Part shown: piece by piece, positions 1-11,118 of the stretch | Position numbering within the stretch: position 1 is the first letter of the stretch | Layout: every line of letters starts with the position of its first letter | NCBI GenBank assembly: GCA_001466705.2 | Contig: LATX02000174.1 | Span: 124,001 to 188,000, forward strand | DNA length: 64,000 nucleotides | Origin: Moniliophthora roreri | Taxonomy: Eukaryota > Basidiomycota > Agaricomycetes > Agaricales > Marasmiaceae | Reading direction: 5' to 3' | The notes under the pieces: model-generated | Databases searched by the model: none | The model's input: the letters and a program-made list of their open reading frames with translations, nothing else | Told to the model about the DNA's origin: nothing | Translations under genes and position numbers: made by a program

Positions 1-23
1 ACCCGAAAGAGTGTTTTCATGCT

Positions 24-792
24 TCAAGCGCATTTGCGGTACGGAAGAGCCATCTCCGAGTCACTTGTACTTGCTTCTCCCGCACCATTCATAATATGCA
101 AGGTTAGTGCGCTTTGTGAGTTCGCCCCGGAGCTATCGGTAAACCCAAATTGTGACCAGTCGGAGTCAGGTATGGTCGCACTTTGTGAGAGAGTAGTCAT
201 CATCGAAGCTGGGAGGTACGGTGGCATCCAAGAAGGCTGAAGTATCGGCCGTTAGCACTTAGTACCCATAAAATGAGAAATTTAAAAAGGTACTCACGTC
301 TGCTATCGCCAGGGTGACTGCTATATATATACTACTAATAGCACCCGAAGATAATCCTTGACTCGATGCTGTCCCAGTACCAGACTCGGGAGTCGTTGAT
401 GGACTGGACTGGGGAGTCGTAGCATTCGGATCGCTGGATGTGATATCAAAGGCTCACGATAAGGATATGGAGTCCATCTTTGAGTAGCTGTACAGCCGCT
501 GGTGGTACAACCAGGTTCCATTGAGTCTCTGTTACGGGTGCTCCACCTGGGAAGAGATCGATGGAGTTGACAATTACCGGAGATGGTATCATGAACGTTT
601 CTTCAATATCTGTGTGGTCAGTTCAATTAGAAACTCGATAAAGGACGATGACGTACCAGAAAACTGAGAACTCGTCGAAGCCCTTACAAATTCCGATCTA
701 TGAGTAGTCGAGTTCCACTCGGCCGATACATTTACAGCGATCCAGCCCCCTACGGGTGTACGAGGATCGCTGTCGTCCATGACACCTTCCAT
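24..792 (-). CDS. Small single-pass membrane protein, 4 exons
   Basis: I reconstruct four exons: 792-657, 609-458, 408-298 and 236-24, with introns of 47, 49 and 61 nt that all obey GT-AG and keep frame, giving about 203 residues. The N-terminal part begins with the MDDSDPR pattern seen at the start of a common basidiomycete extracellular domain (family knowledge). It is followed by a DGLHILI strand, a Ser/Thr-rich stretch, a weak hydrophobic segment (around AISSIYIAVTLAIA) and a Ser-rich tail. In related proteins this layout is an extracellular ligand-binding fold, a Ser/Thr stalk, one membrane helix and a cytoplasmic tail. No signal peptide is visible. The ATG at 780 is an alternative start, and an upstream exon may be missing. 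The membrane helix is short for the family, so the protein may be degraded. Function is unknown. Confidence 0.5.
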
Positions 793-1448
793 TGCAAACT
801 TGGCGAAAGAACACGATTCGGTGGCCTCCGTTGCTATCGATACGAGCCTAAGAAAATATGATTGTGATGCACTCGATCAGTGTTCGCCCAATGAAAACAA
901 GAACAACTTGCTCACAAAACTGGACGTGATGGCGGCAGGAAGGACAAATAGGGCGCCTCGGAGAAGCAACCGCTCCGGGTATTTTGTTTTCAGTGGATCG
1001 AAAGATAGTAGGTAGGATAGCACAATGATGTATCAGTCTGGAATAACAGCCGAAAGAAGTCCAGGTCCCGTAGGACAGAGTAGCAGGGTGAGGATGGCCT
1101 GACGCGAGTAGGCCACGCCGTTATTATGAAATATATGGTTCTGTTTGGCACCAGCGCCTAATTCTCCCTACTCTTCCGCGTCCATCCTCTGTTTTGCTGA
1201 GGGCCTGACAGCCTAGTCAAGATTCGGATACCTCAGTGAGGCAATGGACTTTGTCAATTCCAACAATGATCCATCTGGAATCCATGTACCGCCCTCAACC
1301 AAACAGATTCGATGGATATCACAGTAATCGGTGACGAAGATTCCATAGATACGGTGGTGCCACCAAAAATCTGCAATATCGCACGAGTCTTCGGTGCGGT
1401 ATCTTAATTTGATCGAAAGTAAAGTTTCTTATGGTGATCTATTACGCC
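793..1448. other. Intergenic, nothing resolved
   Basis: Only short overlapping reading frames without a recognisable domain are present between the membrane-protein gene and the GST gene. Confidence 0.4.
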
Positions 1449-2257
1449 TTATATCAGTTTCTCGTATACTTCCAACTCCTTCAGCAACCTACTCCATCGT
1501 CCACCATGCCAGCTAGAGACATTCTTCCATTCCTCACTGTCCTCGCCCCACGCAATCCTTATCCAAAGAAACATTCCCGCAAGGTCAAAATCCGCAAAGC
1601 TAACTCTATCGCCCATCACAAACCTACCATTTTCTATCCATGCGTCAACGACGCCAAAGGCATCTTGAACCTGCTTCCAAACCTCCACCCTTTTCTCTCC
1701 CTTTGGCTCCAGCTCTGTTATAGACTTTCCGAGCTTCACCTCCTTCGTTCTCCTAAAGTATTCCTCACTTGGCGGGTTCAAGACCTCTGCCGTTCGAGGC
1801 ATTAAAAGTGGCGTTAACACAGGAAATGTCTTCCCTCGATACGCGTCAATGAACGCTTTCTGCAGAGCAGTGGTACCAGGTGGGATCAGCGCCCTCTCCG
1901 GTGCTGACGGATATGTCTTTTCCAAATACTCCATAATCAAGAAGGAGTCGGAGATGCTCTCGCCAGTGCTGGGGTCGTGGATAACAGGAAGGGTGTAGAA
2001 TGGGCTACCGTCTGCTTTCTTGCCGGTTGGAGGGGCCCCGATGGATTTACAAGTGTTTTCGATGTCTGGCATTTCGACCCAGATGCGTTCAAATGGGATA
2101 CGTTTGTAAGTGAGGGTGTACCTGGTGAGATTGGATTCAGTAATCTGTTAGTTGTCGGAAACACTGAAACTGACATTGTTTTTAGGGTATTAAGCGACAC
2201 TGCGGTGCCTGACTTGGTTGGGATATCATAGAAACGGATTGGCCTTGTTGATGACAT
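1449..2257 (-). CDS. Glutathione S-transferase, fungal FuA-like
   Basis: Two exons (2257-2175 and 2121-1449) are joined across a 53-nt GT-AG intron and encode 251 residues. Glutathione transferases conjugate or reduce electrophiles with glutathione in the cytosol. The N-terminal thioredoxin-like half opens with PIRFYDIPTKSG and continues after the splice with YTLTYKRIPFERIWVE and PDIE, the order seen in basidiomycete GSTFuA proteins. The glutathione-site region reads SISDSFLIMEYLEKTYP, corresponding to the conserved (E/Q)S-x-x-I pattern. The C-terminal half is the usual all-helical domain with GDRVSFADFDLAG. Length matches the class. The tryptophan usual in the N-x-W-K motif is replaced by leucine (NTLK). 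The substrate cannot be inferred; related enzymes act on wood-derived phenolics or isothiocyanates. Confidence 0.9.
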
Positions 2258-2479
2258 TGGTGGATGAGGGAAACTTGGAGGGTATGCTCGCCTTTTTAAA
2301 CGGCAGCATATTTCTGGCTTACTCGGGAGATTTAGACTGCTGACTCAGTTGCATAAGGTCCGATGGGACCGTGAATGTGAAAGGTCGATGGTTGTCGTGT
2401 TGCCACGTCAGGGCTGTTGTTTGCGGTCTCAGGTAGTCTTGCGAGGCTTCTAGCTGCGAGGGACGTACATATTATGGGA

Positions 2480-3046
2480 ACCTTGACTAGTACTGTTAGT
2501 GCTCGGGCTTCAAGCCCGAGGCCTGCCCGAGCCAGTTCTAGTTATGCCCGAGCCGAGCCGGGCCCTATGGCAGGCTTGAGGAAGGTCTAGGGCACGGCTT
2601 CAAGCTTTCAGAAGAACGCCTGAGCGGTTCTTCGGGTGCGTGATGAAAAAAACATGTTCAAGAATTCTACTGATCATCTATTGGCCATAGATCTTATGTT
2701 TCAAAATTCATTACCTATCACTGCTGAGAAGCTTGCACGTTCACTCACCCGACCGCTTCAATATTGAATGGTAATCACCCTAATAAAACGTATCTTCGCT
2801 TCTCAATCTCTTGTGCCATTCTTCGATGCATCCAATAGATGCCTCCAATAACCATAGTGAACGTGAAATATCATCCTCTTTGGAACGACGGAAAAAAATA
2901 CAAGATCAACAGGCGCTATCATCCTAAAATTGCCATGTAAGGCAGAAGCCCTGGCCTGAGCCTGAGCTCGAGCCAGGGGTTCATTTTGGCCTAGGGCCTG
3001 GCTTGCAATTTGGTTGAGCCCGAGCCCTAACAGCACTAACCTTGGC
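2480..3046. repeat. 8-bp target-site duplication flanking the hAT-like element
   Basis: Direct octamers at 2480-2487 and 3039-3046 differ at one position and directly abut the inverted termini. Confidence 0.65.
2488..3038. mobile_element. Non-autonomous hAT-like DNA element (551 bp)
   Basis: The element starts TAGTACTGTTAGTGCTCGGG and its right end, reverse-complemented, reads TAGTGCTGTTAGGGCTCGGG, a match of about 20 of 23 positions. Flanking octamers ACCTTGAC (2480-2487) and ACCTTGGC (3039-3046) agree at 7 of 8 positions, as expected for an 8-bp target-site duplication. TIRs of this type with 8-bp duplications are typical of the hAT superfamily (established). Sub-terminal tracts rich in GCCCGAG recur near both ends. 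No transposase is encoded, so it would need a helper in trans. Confidence 0.75.
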
Positions 3047-3839
3047 TGTGGATTCACATTTACTTGGTAGACATATAACCACCTATCGAAATAATGGTAG
3101 TAGTCTGACGGTCGTCTATGTCGGGTCATGATGTACATCGATGATTGCATGGCTTTCGATGTGAGACATTCGAGGGAGGTGTCCTAATAGGTGAACTACT
3201 GCCTGTAACAATCGCTCGTCGACCTGTTTTCCTGTTTATCCTCGAGGAACGGCGAATATTTCAGCTTCAATGGAAGCCGTGAACTTTAACCAAGGATCGA
3301 GGTAGGATCACCCTATTAATAGCAAAGCTATTTCTGACGATCTTTCCGGTTGGATTCTTAAAACGAACGCTTTATCAGAACAACTGGGACGACGACTGTT
3401 TGTACGGTCCGTGAGATACCACCTCCGGTGCTGACCAGCCGGCTCGGGAGATTGTACAGACTGCAGGCTGTGTCCTGCTCGAATTGTCTGATAGAAAGGT
3501 GCTACCCAAATATGCATCGGAGTCAGGAATTGAGCTACGGAGACCGTGGCTAGGGTGGTCATAGCACCGCTACGTCTCCCAGTGCTGCCGAATGGGGCTC
3601 TGCAAGACGACGGAGGACAGTGCTCCTTTCAGGTTCACACGAGTTATAACCTCAGCATAAATCTGGGCATTCTCGGTTTATTTCCTCCCCCGTCTTTTGG
3701 ACCCCTTGATGACTTTCGACTCGAAATGATTGAAATGACCACTTCCGCCAAATTTGTTCGATCCAAGGGGGTGCCAAAAATCCAAATTAACACCGGGGGT
3801 ATACCTTTTTTTTATTTCGACCTCGAGCAAGGGACCTAC
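3047..3839. other. Intergenic, possible further exons of the PHD fragment
   Basis: Short ORFs occur on both strands (for example 3308-3562 minus, 3546-3881 plus). None has a recognisable domain, and I could not splice them convincingly to the zinc finger upstream. Confidence 0.3.
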
Positions 3840-4215
3840 CTTCACGTGACATATTTACTATATATGGTATGTATTTCATAAGCAAGTCCAGACTCTCCTG
3901 TACTACCGTCGTCTCTCGACAGGCCTTACACGCCCAGTGGCGATTTGTGAAGTCCTCATCGCTCTCGAGACATCGGATATGGTACTGTAAATGGCATACG
4001 TAAGTCTGGCACCCAATTCAGCATGTAATAAACACAAACTTACCCAAAGTGTTTCACACCCAGCCCTCATGCAGCTAACAATCCGTAGCATCCATCTGCT
4101 CCGATGACACAGTTTCACCGCAAATGCACTCAAAATTGAGGATCGCCGTCCGCTTACGTGTAGAACGCCTGCTGCTGCCTCCGTTCCTGATGCCGGCTCT
4201 ATATCGGTTGATAAA
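3840..4215 (-). pseudogene. PHD-type zinc finger fragment with a frame break
   Basis: The minus strand reads a basic stretch (SSRRSTRKRTA) followed by CICGETVSSEQMDATD. In the -1 frame it continues VSCMRAGCETLW, and after a GT-AG intron (acceptor at 3985) YHIRCLESDEDFTNRHWACK-AC. Together these give C-x-C, C-x4-C, H-x2-C and C-x2-C, the spacing of a PHD finger, a module that in general reads histone tails. The change of frame between MDATD and the third cysteine is not explained by any intron I can find, so either one base is lost or gained, or the gene is decayed. The last exon (3984-3840) continues about 20 residues past the finger and ends at a possible GT donor. Upstream and downstream exons are unresolved. 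Confidence 0.45.
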
Positions 4216-4399
4216 CTATGTTCAAATACTTTCGGCAGATCTTGTGGGTCTTGGTTGGATTTGGGAGGTCCTCGTAGCGGAGAACGATGGGGAAGGATGG
4301 TCTGAGATGAGATGAAGCCTGTGTGAGTTGCATTATTGATGGCATTGTTCTGGAGTATATTGCCGGTGGGTGGCAAAAATTTTTTTCAGCCCTCCGGGC

Positions 4400-6374
4400 G
4401 GAACCTACCTACCTACCTCCGGTACCCCCTTGGTTCAATCTCTGTGCGTGTCGCCCCTCCTTGTGTGTATACAGGCAATTTCCGTCCATTCTCCGTTTCT
4501 CCCGTGTCTGCGCCTCAGACTACCGCAGTTCCTCCACCGGACGCCTTCTGTGCCTCCATGGACTAACACGATCAACAAGGAGCGGGAGTCAAGAGCATTG
4601 TTGTACCGTTCGATATTTCCATGATGGACAGAAGGTCTTCTACGAAGTCTGATATGCTCTGCGAGCGATTTGTGCATGTTTCCTTTGGGGTATACTAATG
4701 GTGCGTGATACTGAATCCATTCCCGATTACTTGACGGGCACGGAATCCAGATACTTATCACCAAACAAGCTTTTCCCTGAACACAAGGTGAAGAAGAATG
4801 TGCAAACTACGGGTTCCAAAGGGCGATTAGTCTGCGATATGAATCGTGTAACGCTGAGAGGCGGTGTGGCCTTCCCTGGGACATGTGTCCATGGGCGTTA
4901 ATACTGGTAGATTCGCCATACAGGCAAGTTTCTTTTTACCCTACTTTGGCCACGAAAAAAATCCTCTTCGTGAAAATCCGGGTAATATAACAGACGTCAC
5001 ACATGATTCCACAGGCAAACACCGCCCAACACTTTTTTTTTTTTACTTGGTAAATAAAAAAAAAAAAAAAAGAGTCCATTTTACCATTCTATGATTTGAG
5101 ATGGAAGCTCCGTATCTTCGCCTTGCGGACGGGTTTTCTTTACTGGATCGGAAAAATGTTTTAAGAATCCGCACTATCATCCTCCCCCCCCTCCCCTCCA
5201 TATGCATATGAATTCGAAGCTAGGAATTCAAGAAGACAGTTTGTTATGAAGCGTTGATCCTTGATCTTTTTTTCGGGATCTTGCGTTCTTTTTTTTTTTT
5301 TTATTCTCGTCGCCGACCAAACTTTCGAGTTCTTCTTTCTGATTTGATTTGCTGTCACCGGTTCAAGCTGCAAAGACTTCCGAGACGGTGGGGGGGAGGA
5401 GGAGGAGGAGGTAAGGGTATAATATAAGTACAAGTACCTAGGTTTCCCCCAATATAGAATGTTGCGTTCATCACTCGAGGGTGCCGCCCCCCCCCGCAAA
5501 TTTTTGTTCCGGGGGGTATGGTACCTGCTTGCGATTACTACGTACAAGATGGTACCTTGTGCCTTCATTTCACGTCGAACTCGTAACAGACGGACGGCAT
5601 TCAAGTAAACGGAAACGGGAACGGAAACGGAAACAAGATTCATTAGCGCGTTGAACAATCCAGGTACGAACACGAACACAACTTTGTACGTCGAAAAGGG
5701 GGAAGGGAGGAGGGTGGTTGGTTCTGATGGCCAGGTGGTTACTTTTCATAGTATGATTTTCCCAGGACCTAAGGGGGGGGGGGAGACTAGAACTTGGACG
5801 CTGTTCTCATTGGTTGGAGTAAATTAAAAAAGAGTTTCATTTCAAGTGTGTACACGATCCATGCGTTTGCGCGGGCTGTCGGACGTTGCTGGGAAAGGGG
5901 GGAGGACAATGATTTTCTTGAGCTTTGGGGCCAATGAGGTTGAGACGTCAAATCTCTCAGGCTCACGGTACGATTATCACCTCACCGGAGTGTTCTCGAA
6001 TCACGAAGCTGTACAGTACTACATACTCTCCACCCCCCGGGTCCGAACGTATTCGAGAAGAATAATTAGAAACTTCGAAATAGATAGATTGCGGCTTTGA
6101 TTGGCTACTAAATCCAGCCTCGGTACCCACGGGAGCCAGAGTTCGCCAGAGCAGAGGTGTGCATTTCGGGGGAATGTGATATATAGCCCAACTGTTCGAG
6201 GCACGTGTACATATCCACTTGCGGACTCGAAATTGCCGGACGGGGAAAGAGAGAGAGAGAGAGAGAATATTAATGAAACGTCTCCCTTCCTCTTCCCCGG
6301 TCCCGGGTTCTAAAATCGAAGGAGAGAGAGAGCATGCTGGTGTTCTGTCACAGCTTTGTAACGAGAAGAAAAAG
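4400..6374. other. Long non-coding stretch with microsatellites
   Basis: This stretch holds many A/T homopolymers of 9-17 nt, a (GGA)n tract near 5395-5411, a GGAAAC minisatellite near 5611-5634 and a (GA)n tract near 6247-6266. ORFs here are short and biased by the repeats. I see no gene. Confidence 0.6.
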
Positions 6375-7120
6375 GGATCTGCGCGTCGTCGCGTAACGAA
6401 AGCCCGGAGAACACCAACTCCGGAATTTGCAAATTGTGCTTTGCGGTTGTTTTTTTTTTTTTTAATATATATACACGTGTCTCCCTCTCCAGGGTGAAAG
6501 TGTATGTACATAGTGTTCTGAGAACTTCGAGATCAATGAAATGTTTTCCCCGAGGTGCGGTACAAGGCTGACGGCAACCTTTTTTTTACTGTAATAGGTC
6601 AAGGATTTGCGGTTGCGTCGTCCAAAGCTCCGGGACTCTGAGTCGAACCTCCGTTATTTGCAAATTGAGCGGTGTAAGCTCTCTTTGAGTCTTTCGCTCC
6701 CGTTGTATACATACGCGTCTCCCTCTCCAGGGTTTTCTTCTGAAAACTTGGGGTCAGAAAAAAAAAAAAAAAAAAAGGTATTCTTCGAGGGTCGAGTCTG
6801 CAAGTCCTGACCTGAAATTGCACAAGAGTCTAGAGAAGATTCACTGTAATATAGGTGAAGGATTTGCGTCGTCCGTCATCCGGAAGCCCGGGACTCAAAC
6901 TCCGTAATTTGCAAATCGAGCTCTTTCGCTCCCGTAAAACTTGAATGTGTTTACATGTACGCGTCTCCCTCTCCAGAGTGTTTTTCTTTGGCGAATCGGG
7001 GTAAGCAGTAGTTCTCTGGGGTCTGAAAAAAGGTATGCTTCGAGATCAATGAGGCCGCAAGTTCTGCAAGTCCAGAAGTTGGAACCTGCATAAAGAAAGT
7101 CCAAGCTGACGGCAACCTTG
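6375..7120. repeat. Three diverged tandem copies of a ~230-260 bp unit
   Basis: Copies begin near 6375, 6603 and 6860, each with a GGATTTGC-like start. Each contains the palindromic core ATTTGCAAAT (6425, 6656, 6907) and, 53-59 nt later, the near-identical block GCGTCTCCCTCTCCAG (about 6476, 6715, 6961). Copies 1 and 3 also share GCTGACGGCAACCTT (about 6567 and 7106) and CTTCGAGATCAATGA. Sequence between the blocks has diverged, so the blocks look conserved rather than recently duplicated. No open reading frame spans the units. Function is unknown. Confidence 0.7.
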
Positions 7121-8532
7121 ATAGATTAACTCGTAAAGTCCGAGTGAGCCAAAGTAGTAGAAAAGATCCCCGTAAATAACGGGATTCCGCTATGAAAATC
7201 ACACAACCCCATGGTCATGATGTTTGCAAGGTCGGGAGAAGAAGGGTGTGTGTGAACTTCCGAAATGACCGTATTGTCCGGACCCGCGACATCGTGGAGT
7301 CAAAAAGGAAAAAGTTATTTCGAGGTTGCTTTTTTTTTTTTCCCCTACTCGATTGTGGGGTCGTCAGTCGGTTGGTTCGGTGAGTGTGAGTTTTTTTTTT
7401 TGCCACCGTCTGTGGAACTTGGTAGTTAATCATCTGAAATCTGAAATCGAGGGTATAATAAGTGAGCAAGTACACCCACATGCACCTCCAAGGGTCGGAG
7501 GCGATTATTACCGATATTATCGAACATTGCTCGTGAAAGGCTAAAAAAAAAATTGAATGATTAGTGCTATGGTATTAATGTATGAGCCCTGAATACCTCA
7601 ACTGCTTCCGTTCGTCGAGGTGGTTCCAAGAAATTCCAGAGTATATTTTATTACTATGCAGCCTCATGTCCGAGTTTGCCCGTGTTTTTTTACTTCCCCC
7701 CCGTTGGATGATGCAAAAAAGAAAAAGTGAAAATACGACATTGGGTGTGCAAGCGAGAGGTCTCCGTTGGAGTTGAACTGTGACGGAAAGGAAGATCTGT
7801 ATTCAACCTCACGTAAGTGCGAACGATGGACGACCCTAGATCCTACAAGTGTACAGTACATATATATATATGAAACACCGCAAGCGAGAGTAGGATAACG
7901 TTTAGGCGTGTGTCGGGATTCTACTTGGCCGTGCTGGACAGCTTGAAGAACGGAAAAGACTCCATAGTTACTCATCCCGTAGTCCTCTCCTTCTTTCTTG
8001 AGGAATCTGCCTGTTTCTTGCTTCCTCCTAATAAAGTAAGTGAACATTCAAGGGGCTTTTTTTCGAGTCCAGTTTGACGCTCCAAATCTTCTTTCCCGTC
8101 CCTGATCTTCTGATATTAGGCTGTATCCATGCAGAAAAGAGATCTAGCCGAATCTCAATTGAGCGCCTACCAGCTTTCGACAGGAGGTTCTTGTTGCACT
8201 TTTTTTTTTTTTTTTCGTTACACGGGCACCCACAATATGGAAGTTCAGCCTATAAGCTGGAAGTTTGGAATCTTTCAACAAGAAGACTCGGGATCGGGTA
8301 TGAGAATCAGCGCGCGCACGTAAGCGCCAGCTGTTGATGTGGGTCCTCGTGTGGCAAAACGGGGACTATTATTAATAAAATAGCTTTTTGGTCTAATATC
8401 AGACGGAAAGTTGACTTTTATGACCAAATGCGGTAGTGCTGTATGCGCAGGTAGCGCCCAATAGAAGCTTGACTTTTTGACACGAGTGATTCTGGAAAAA
8501 GATCCAAGAAAAGCGGGATCTCGGCTAAATCC
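7121..8532. other. Upstream region of the F-box gene, non-coding
   Basis: This is homopolymer-rich sequence with short ORFs only. The last part (from 8500) is probably 5' leader of the F-box gene; an in-frame upstream extension to 8533 is mostly repeat-derived His/Tyr/Pro codons. Confidence 0.5.
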
Positions 8533-8679
8533 ATGACACATACATGTCCCTCGTGTGAAAAAAATCCTTTTTTCGGCGAACCGGGGGACGGATGTCGTTA
8601 TGACACTTGTGCACCTAAACCTCTCTCACACAAAAACTTTGAGACTCTGGCCGTTACATGCTTCTTCCCTTTCAACCAC

Positions 8680-8750
8680 CACCATTACCACTACCACCAC
8701 TACCACTACCCACCACCACCACCACCACCACCATCATCATCACCGTCACT
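8680..8750. repeat. (CAC/ACC)n microsatellite
   Basis: A near-continuous ACC/CAC/ATC trinucleotide tract lies immediately 5' of the preferred ATG of the F-box gene. If translated it would give a His/Tyr/Pro run, which argues that it is 5' UTR. Confidence 0.8.
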
Positions 8751-8754
8751 CACC

Positions 8755-11118
8755 ATGCGCAATATCCTCAATCTCAATCTACCCCTGAAACCGCGCTGGA
8801 GACGTCCTTCCCAACTCATACTTGACCCGCTCGACGAGACGAGACCAGGTCGTCCCTTACCCAATCTCCCTCCTGAACTATGGGTTCTCATTATCCGATA
8901 CGCTTCAACACCACCACCGTACCTCCAGTTACCTTTACCGGAGGAAGACCATGAAGTCTACATGCATTCCATGGAGCAGAAGCGATCGTTCTCATTGGTA
9001 TCCAAGAGATGGAACAGCTATACAGCCGAGGTGTTGTACGAGTTCATTTGGATTAGTCGGGCAAAGCAGGCAAAGTCTCTCGCTTTAACACTACTATGCC
9101 AAGTCTGCGCAAGCCCTGTGGTACATCCTTCGTCGTATCACCATCAGAATTCGTTACGGAGGACAACGAGCTCGGATCAATGTGGGAAGCATATTCGTAG
9201 GCTCAAGATTGCTACAAGTACACTGGATAGATGTGACCCGGCGGATATACGGGTTATTCTGGATTATGCGGCCAATTTGGAGTGCTACGAGGATCATCGT
9301 AGTGTGCGGAGGAACAATGAGGAGGAGATGTTGGATCCAAGAGGCTCACCGGAAGCCTTACTCGCTGCTTTGGGTCGTGGTGGGAAGAGCGGACTACGGC
9401 GGCTTACCTGGACATGTTATGGATTGGATAACGGCTTGACAGGGCTCGCATCTCTCGCAGCCAACCTCGAATACCTCGAGCTCAGCTTTAGCGGAGCTTC
9501 GTCCTCCTACTTCACCATTTCACCCCTTGCATCCTCATCGTCGACATCCATCATCTCCAATTCTGGATTCTCGTTCACAACCACTTCCATCACCACCACC
9601 ACCACCACCACCTGTACTACCACTATCACAGCCGAGCCCATGCCGCCCCTCGCGTTGCCAGCGCTAAAGACGCTCAACGTGACATTTGACAACATGCTGT
9701 TCCTAGCTCTTAGCGAGTGGGATATGCCGCATCTTACCAGCATGACCATCAACCTCAGCCATCACCATACGACTCCCGCCTTCCATACATTCTTCAAGGC
9801 ACACGGCACAAAAATAACACATCTAGAACTGGGTTACGCTCCAACACCGGACTCGCTTATCGTCTCGCACCAAGATTTTTCACCCGATAGCAGCACGTTA
9901 TACCAGCTCGCGCCAAACCTAAAGGAGTTTATCTGTTCTGCACATACACAGACGGAATGGAACTGGGAGAATCCGGATTGGATAGCACCACATCCGTTAT
10001 TGACAAGTCATCCAGAGTTGGAATATATTGGGATCAGGGATCTAGGGCGAGAGGTTAGGCGCGTTTGGAGTGAGGTGAGTCGGCATCTCTATGAATAACT
10101 TGCTTCTTCTCCTTTTCTTTTCCTATCTTTCACTGCTGCTGTTTTTTTTTTTTCAATTTCGCTTTACCCATTTCCGGATTGAGGGAAACCCACAATTGTT
10201 GTGCGGGGCTACGACCGCGTAATCTCCGTTGCCACAATCTACACACGCTTGCCCCGCCTCGTGTTCCGTTACCCTTTTTTTTCTTCTTCTTCTTTCAACC
10301 TTCCCTCTTCATCATCATCATCCATTATCACTGTCGATGGGGTTGGTTACTGGCGAGCATAGCCAAGTCGAACATGATCATCACGTTTCAATTCATCATG
10401 ATGACACCCACTCCCGCGTTTCGTACCTCGCCTCCCATTGCATCCGTCCGTTCGCTGGCTTTGGCAATGATCTTGATATAATATCTGTCGTTCCATTTCA
10501 ATTCCAATCTGTTCATCTTTTTCCATCCGTTATGAATTAGACGCTGACCTCGCTTTTTTTGTCTAGTTTGGAACTCCCCAATTACACGGTCCAGGCCACC
10601 TCCTCTCAAACGACGATTCACCCTTTTTCATGCTTCTCGAACAATTAACATCTCTTCTCTCCCAAACCTCGTTCCCCAAACTGAAATACATTCGTGACCT
10701 ATCAGAGGAATCCGACGCTCTTCGTCGTGGTAAGCGATCGTTGTATTATCCCAAAGGTCAACCGTTCCCTCCACTACCACCATCTCTGCTGCCTGATATG
10801 TCGTTTACCGGGAGAAGAAGGAGTTCTTTTTCGAGTTGGCGGAAACCGAGACGGTCACGGTCGGTTTCGACCTTGTCGTTGTCGTTGTCGTCGAGTCATC
10901 ATCATCATCATCATCATACCCATGGAGTCGGTGGTGGTGATGGTAGTCTTTTAAGTGGTCTTCCAATATCTGCGCCGGGACATTTACGGTTAACGAGGTT
11001 TTGGTCAAAGGTATTGGATCGAGCAGGCGAGCGCGGTGTGTATGTGGAAGATTGGAAAGGGTTGAATGTGACCAAGAGGGATTTGGAGAGATGGGAGAGG
11101 GGGTTGGGGGATATTTGA
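8755..11118 (+). CDS. F-box protein with degenerate leucine-rich repeats
   Basis: F-box proteins recruit substrates to SCF (Skp1-cullin) ubiquitin ligases. Two exons, 8755-10074 and 10567-11118, join in phase 0 across a long (492-nt) GT-AG intron and give about 623 residues. The F-box lies near residues 35-95: PNLPPELWVLIIRYAS followed by SLVSKRWNSYTAEVLYE. The rest is an irregular leucine-rich region ending with FPKLKYIRDLSEESD in exon 2. Exon 2 also carries a seven-histidine run from a CAT repeat, and exon 1 a threonine run from ACC repeats. I prefer the ATG at 8755 (context CACCATGC), which precedes the F-box directly, over 8533, which would read through a microsatellite. A small additional exon inside the long intron cannot be excluded. 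Confidence 0.8.

Noticed and set aside
5161..5679. 172-codon minus ORF
   Set aside because: Composition comes from GGAAAC, GGA and A/T repeats; no domain and no conserved pattern.
8533..8754. In-frame N-terminal extension of the F-box protein with a His/Tyr/Pro run
   Set aside because: The run is the translation of a trinucleotide microsatellite directly before a good ATG at 8755, so it is more likely 5' UTR.
10229..10540. 103-codon plus-strand ORF
   Set aside because: It lies inside the long intron of the F-box gene, is built on T and CAT repeats, and the flanking exons already join in phase without it.
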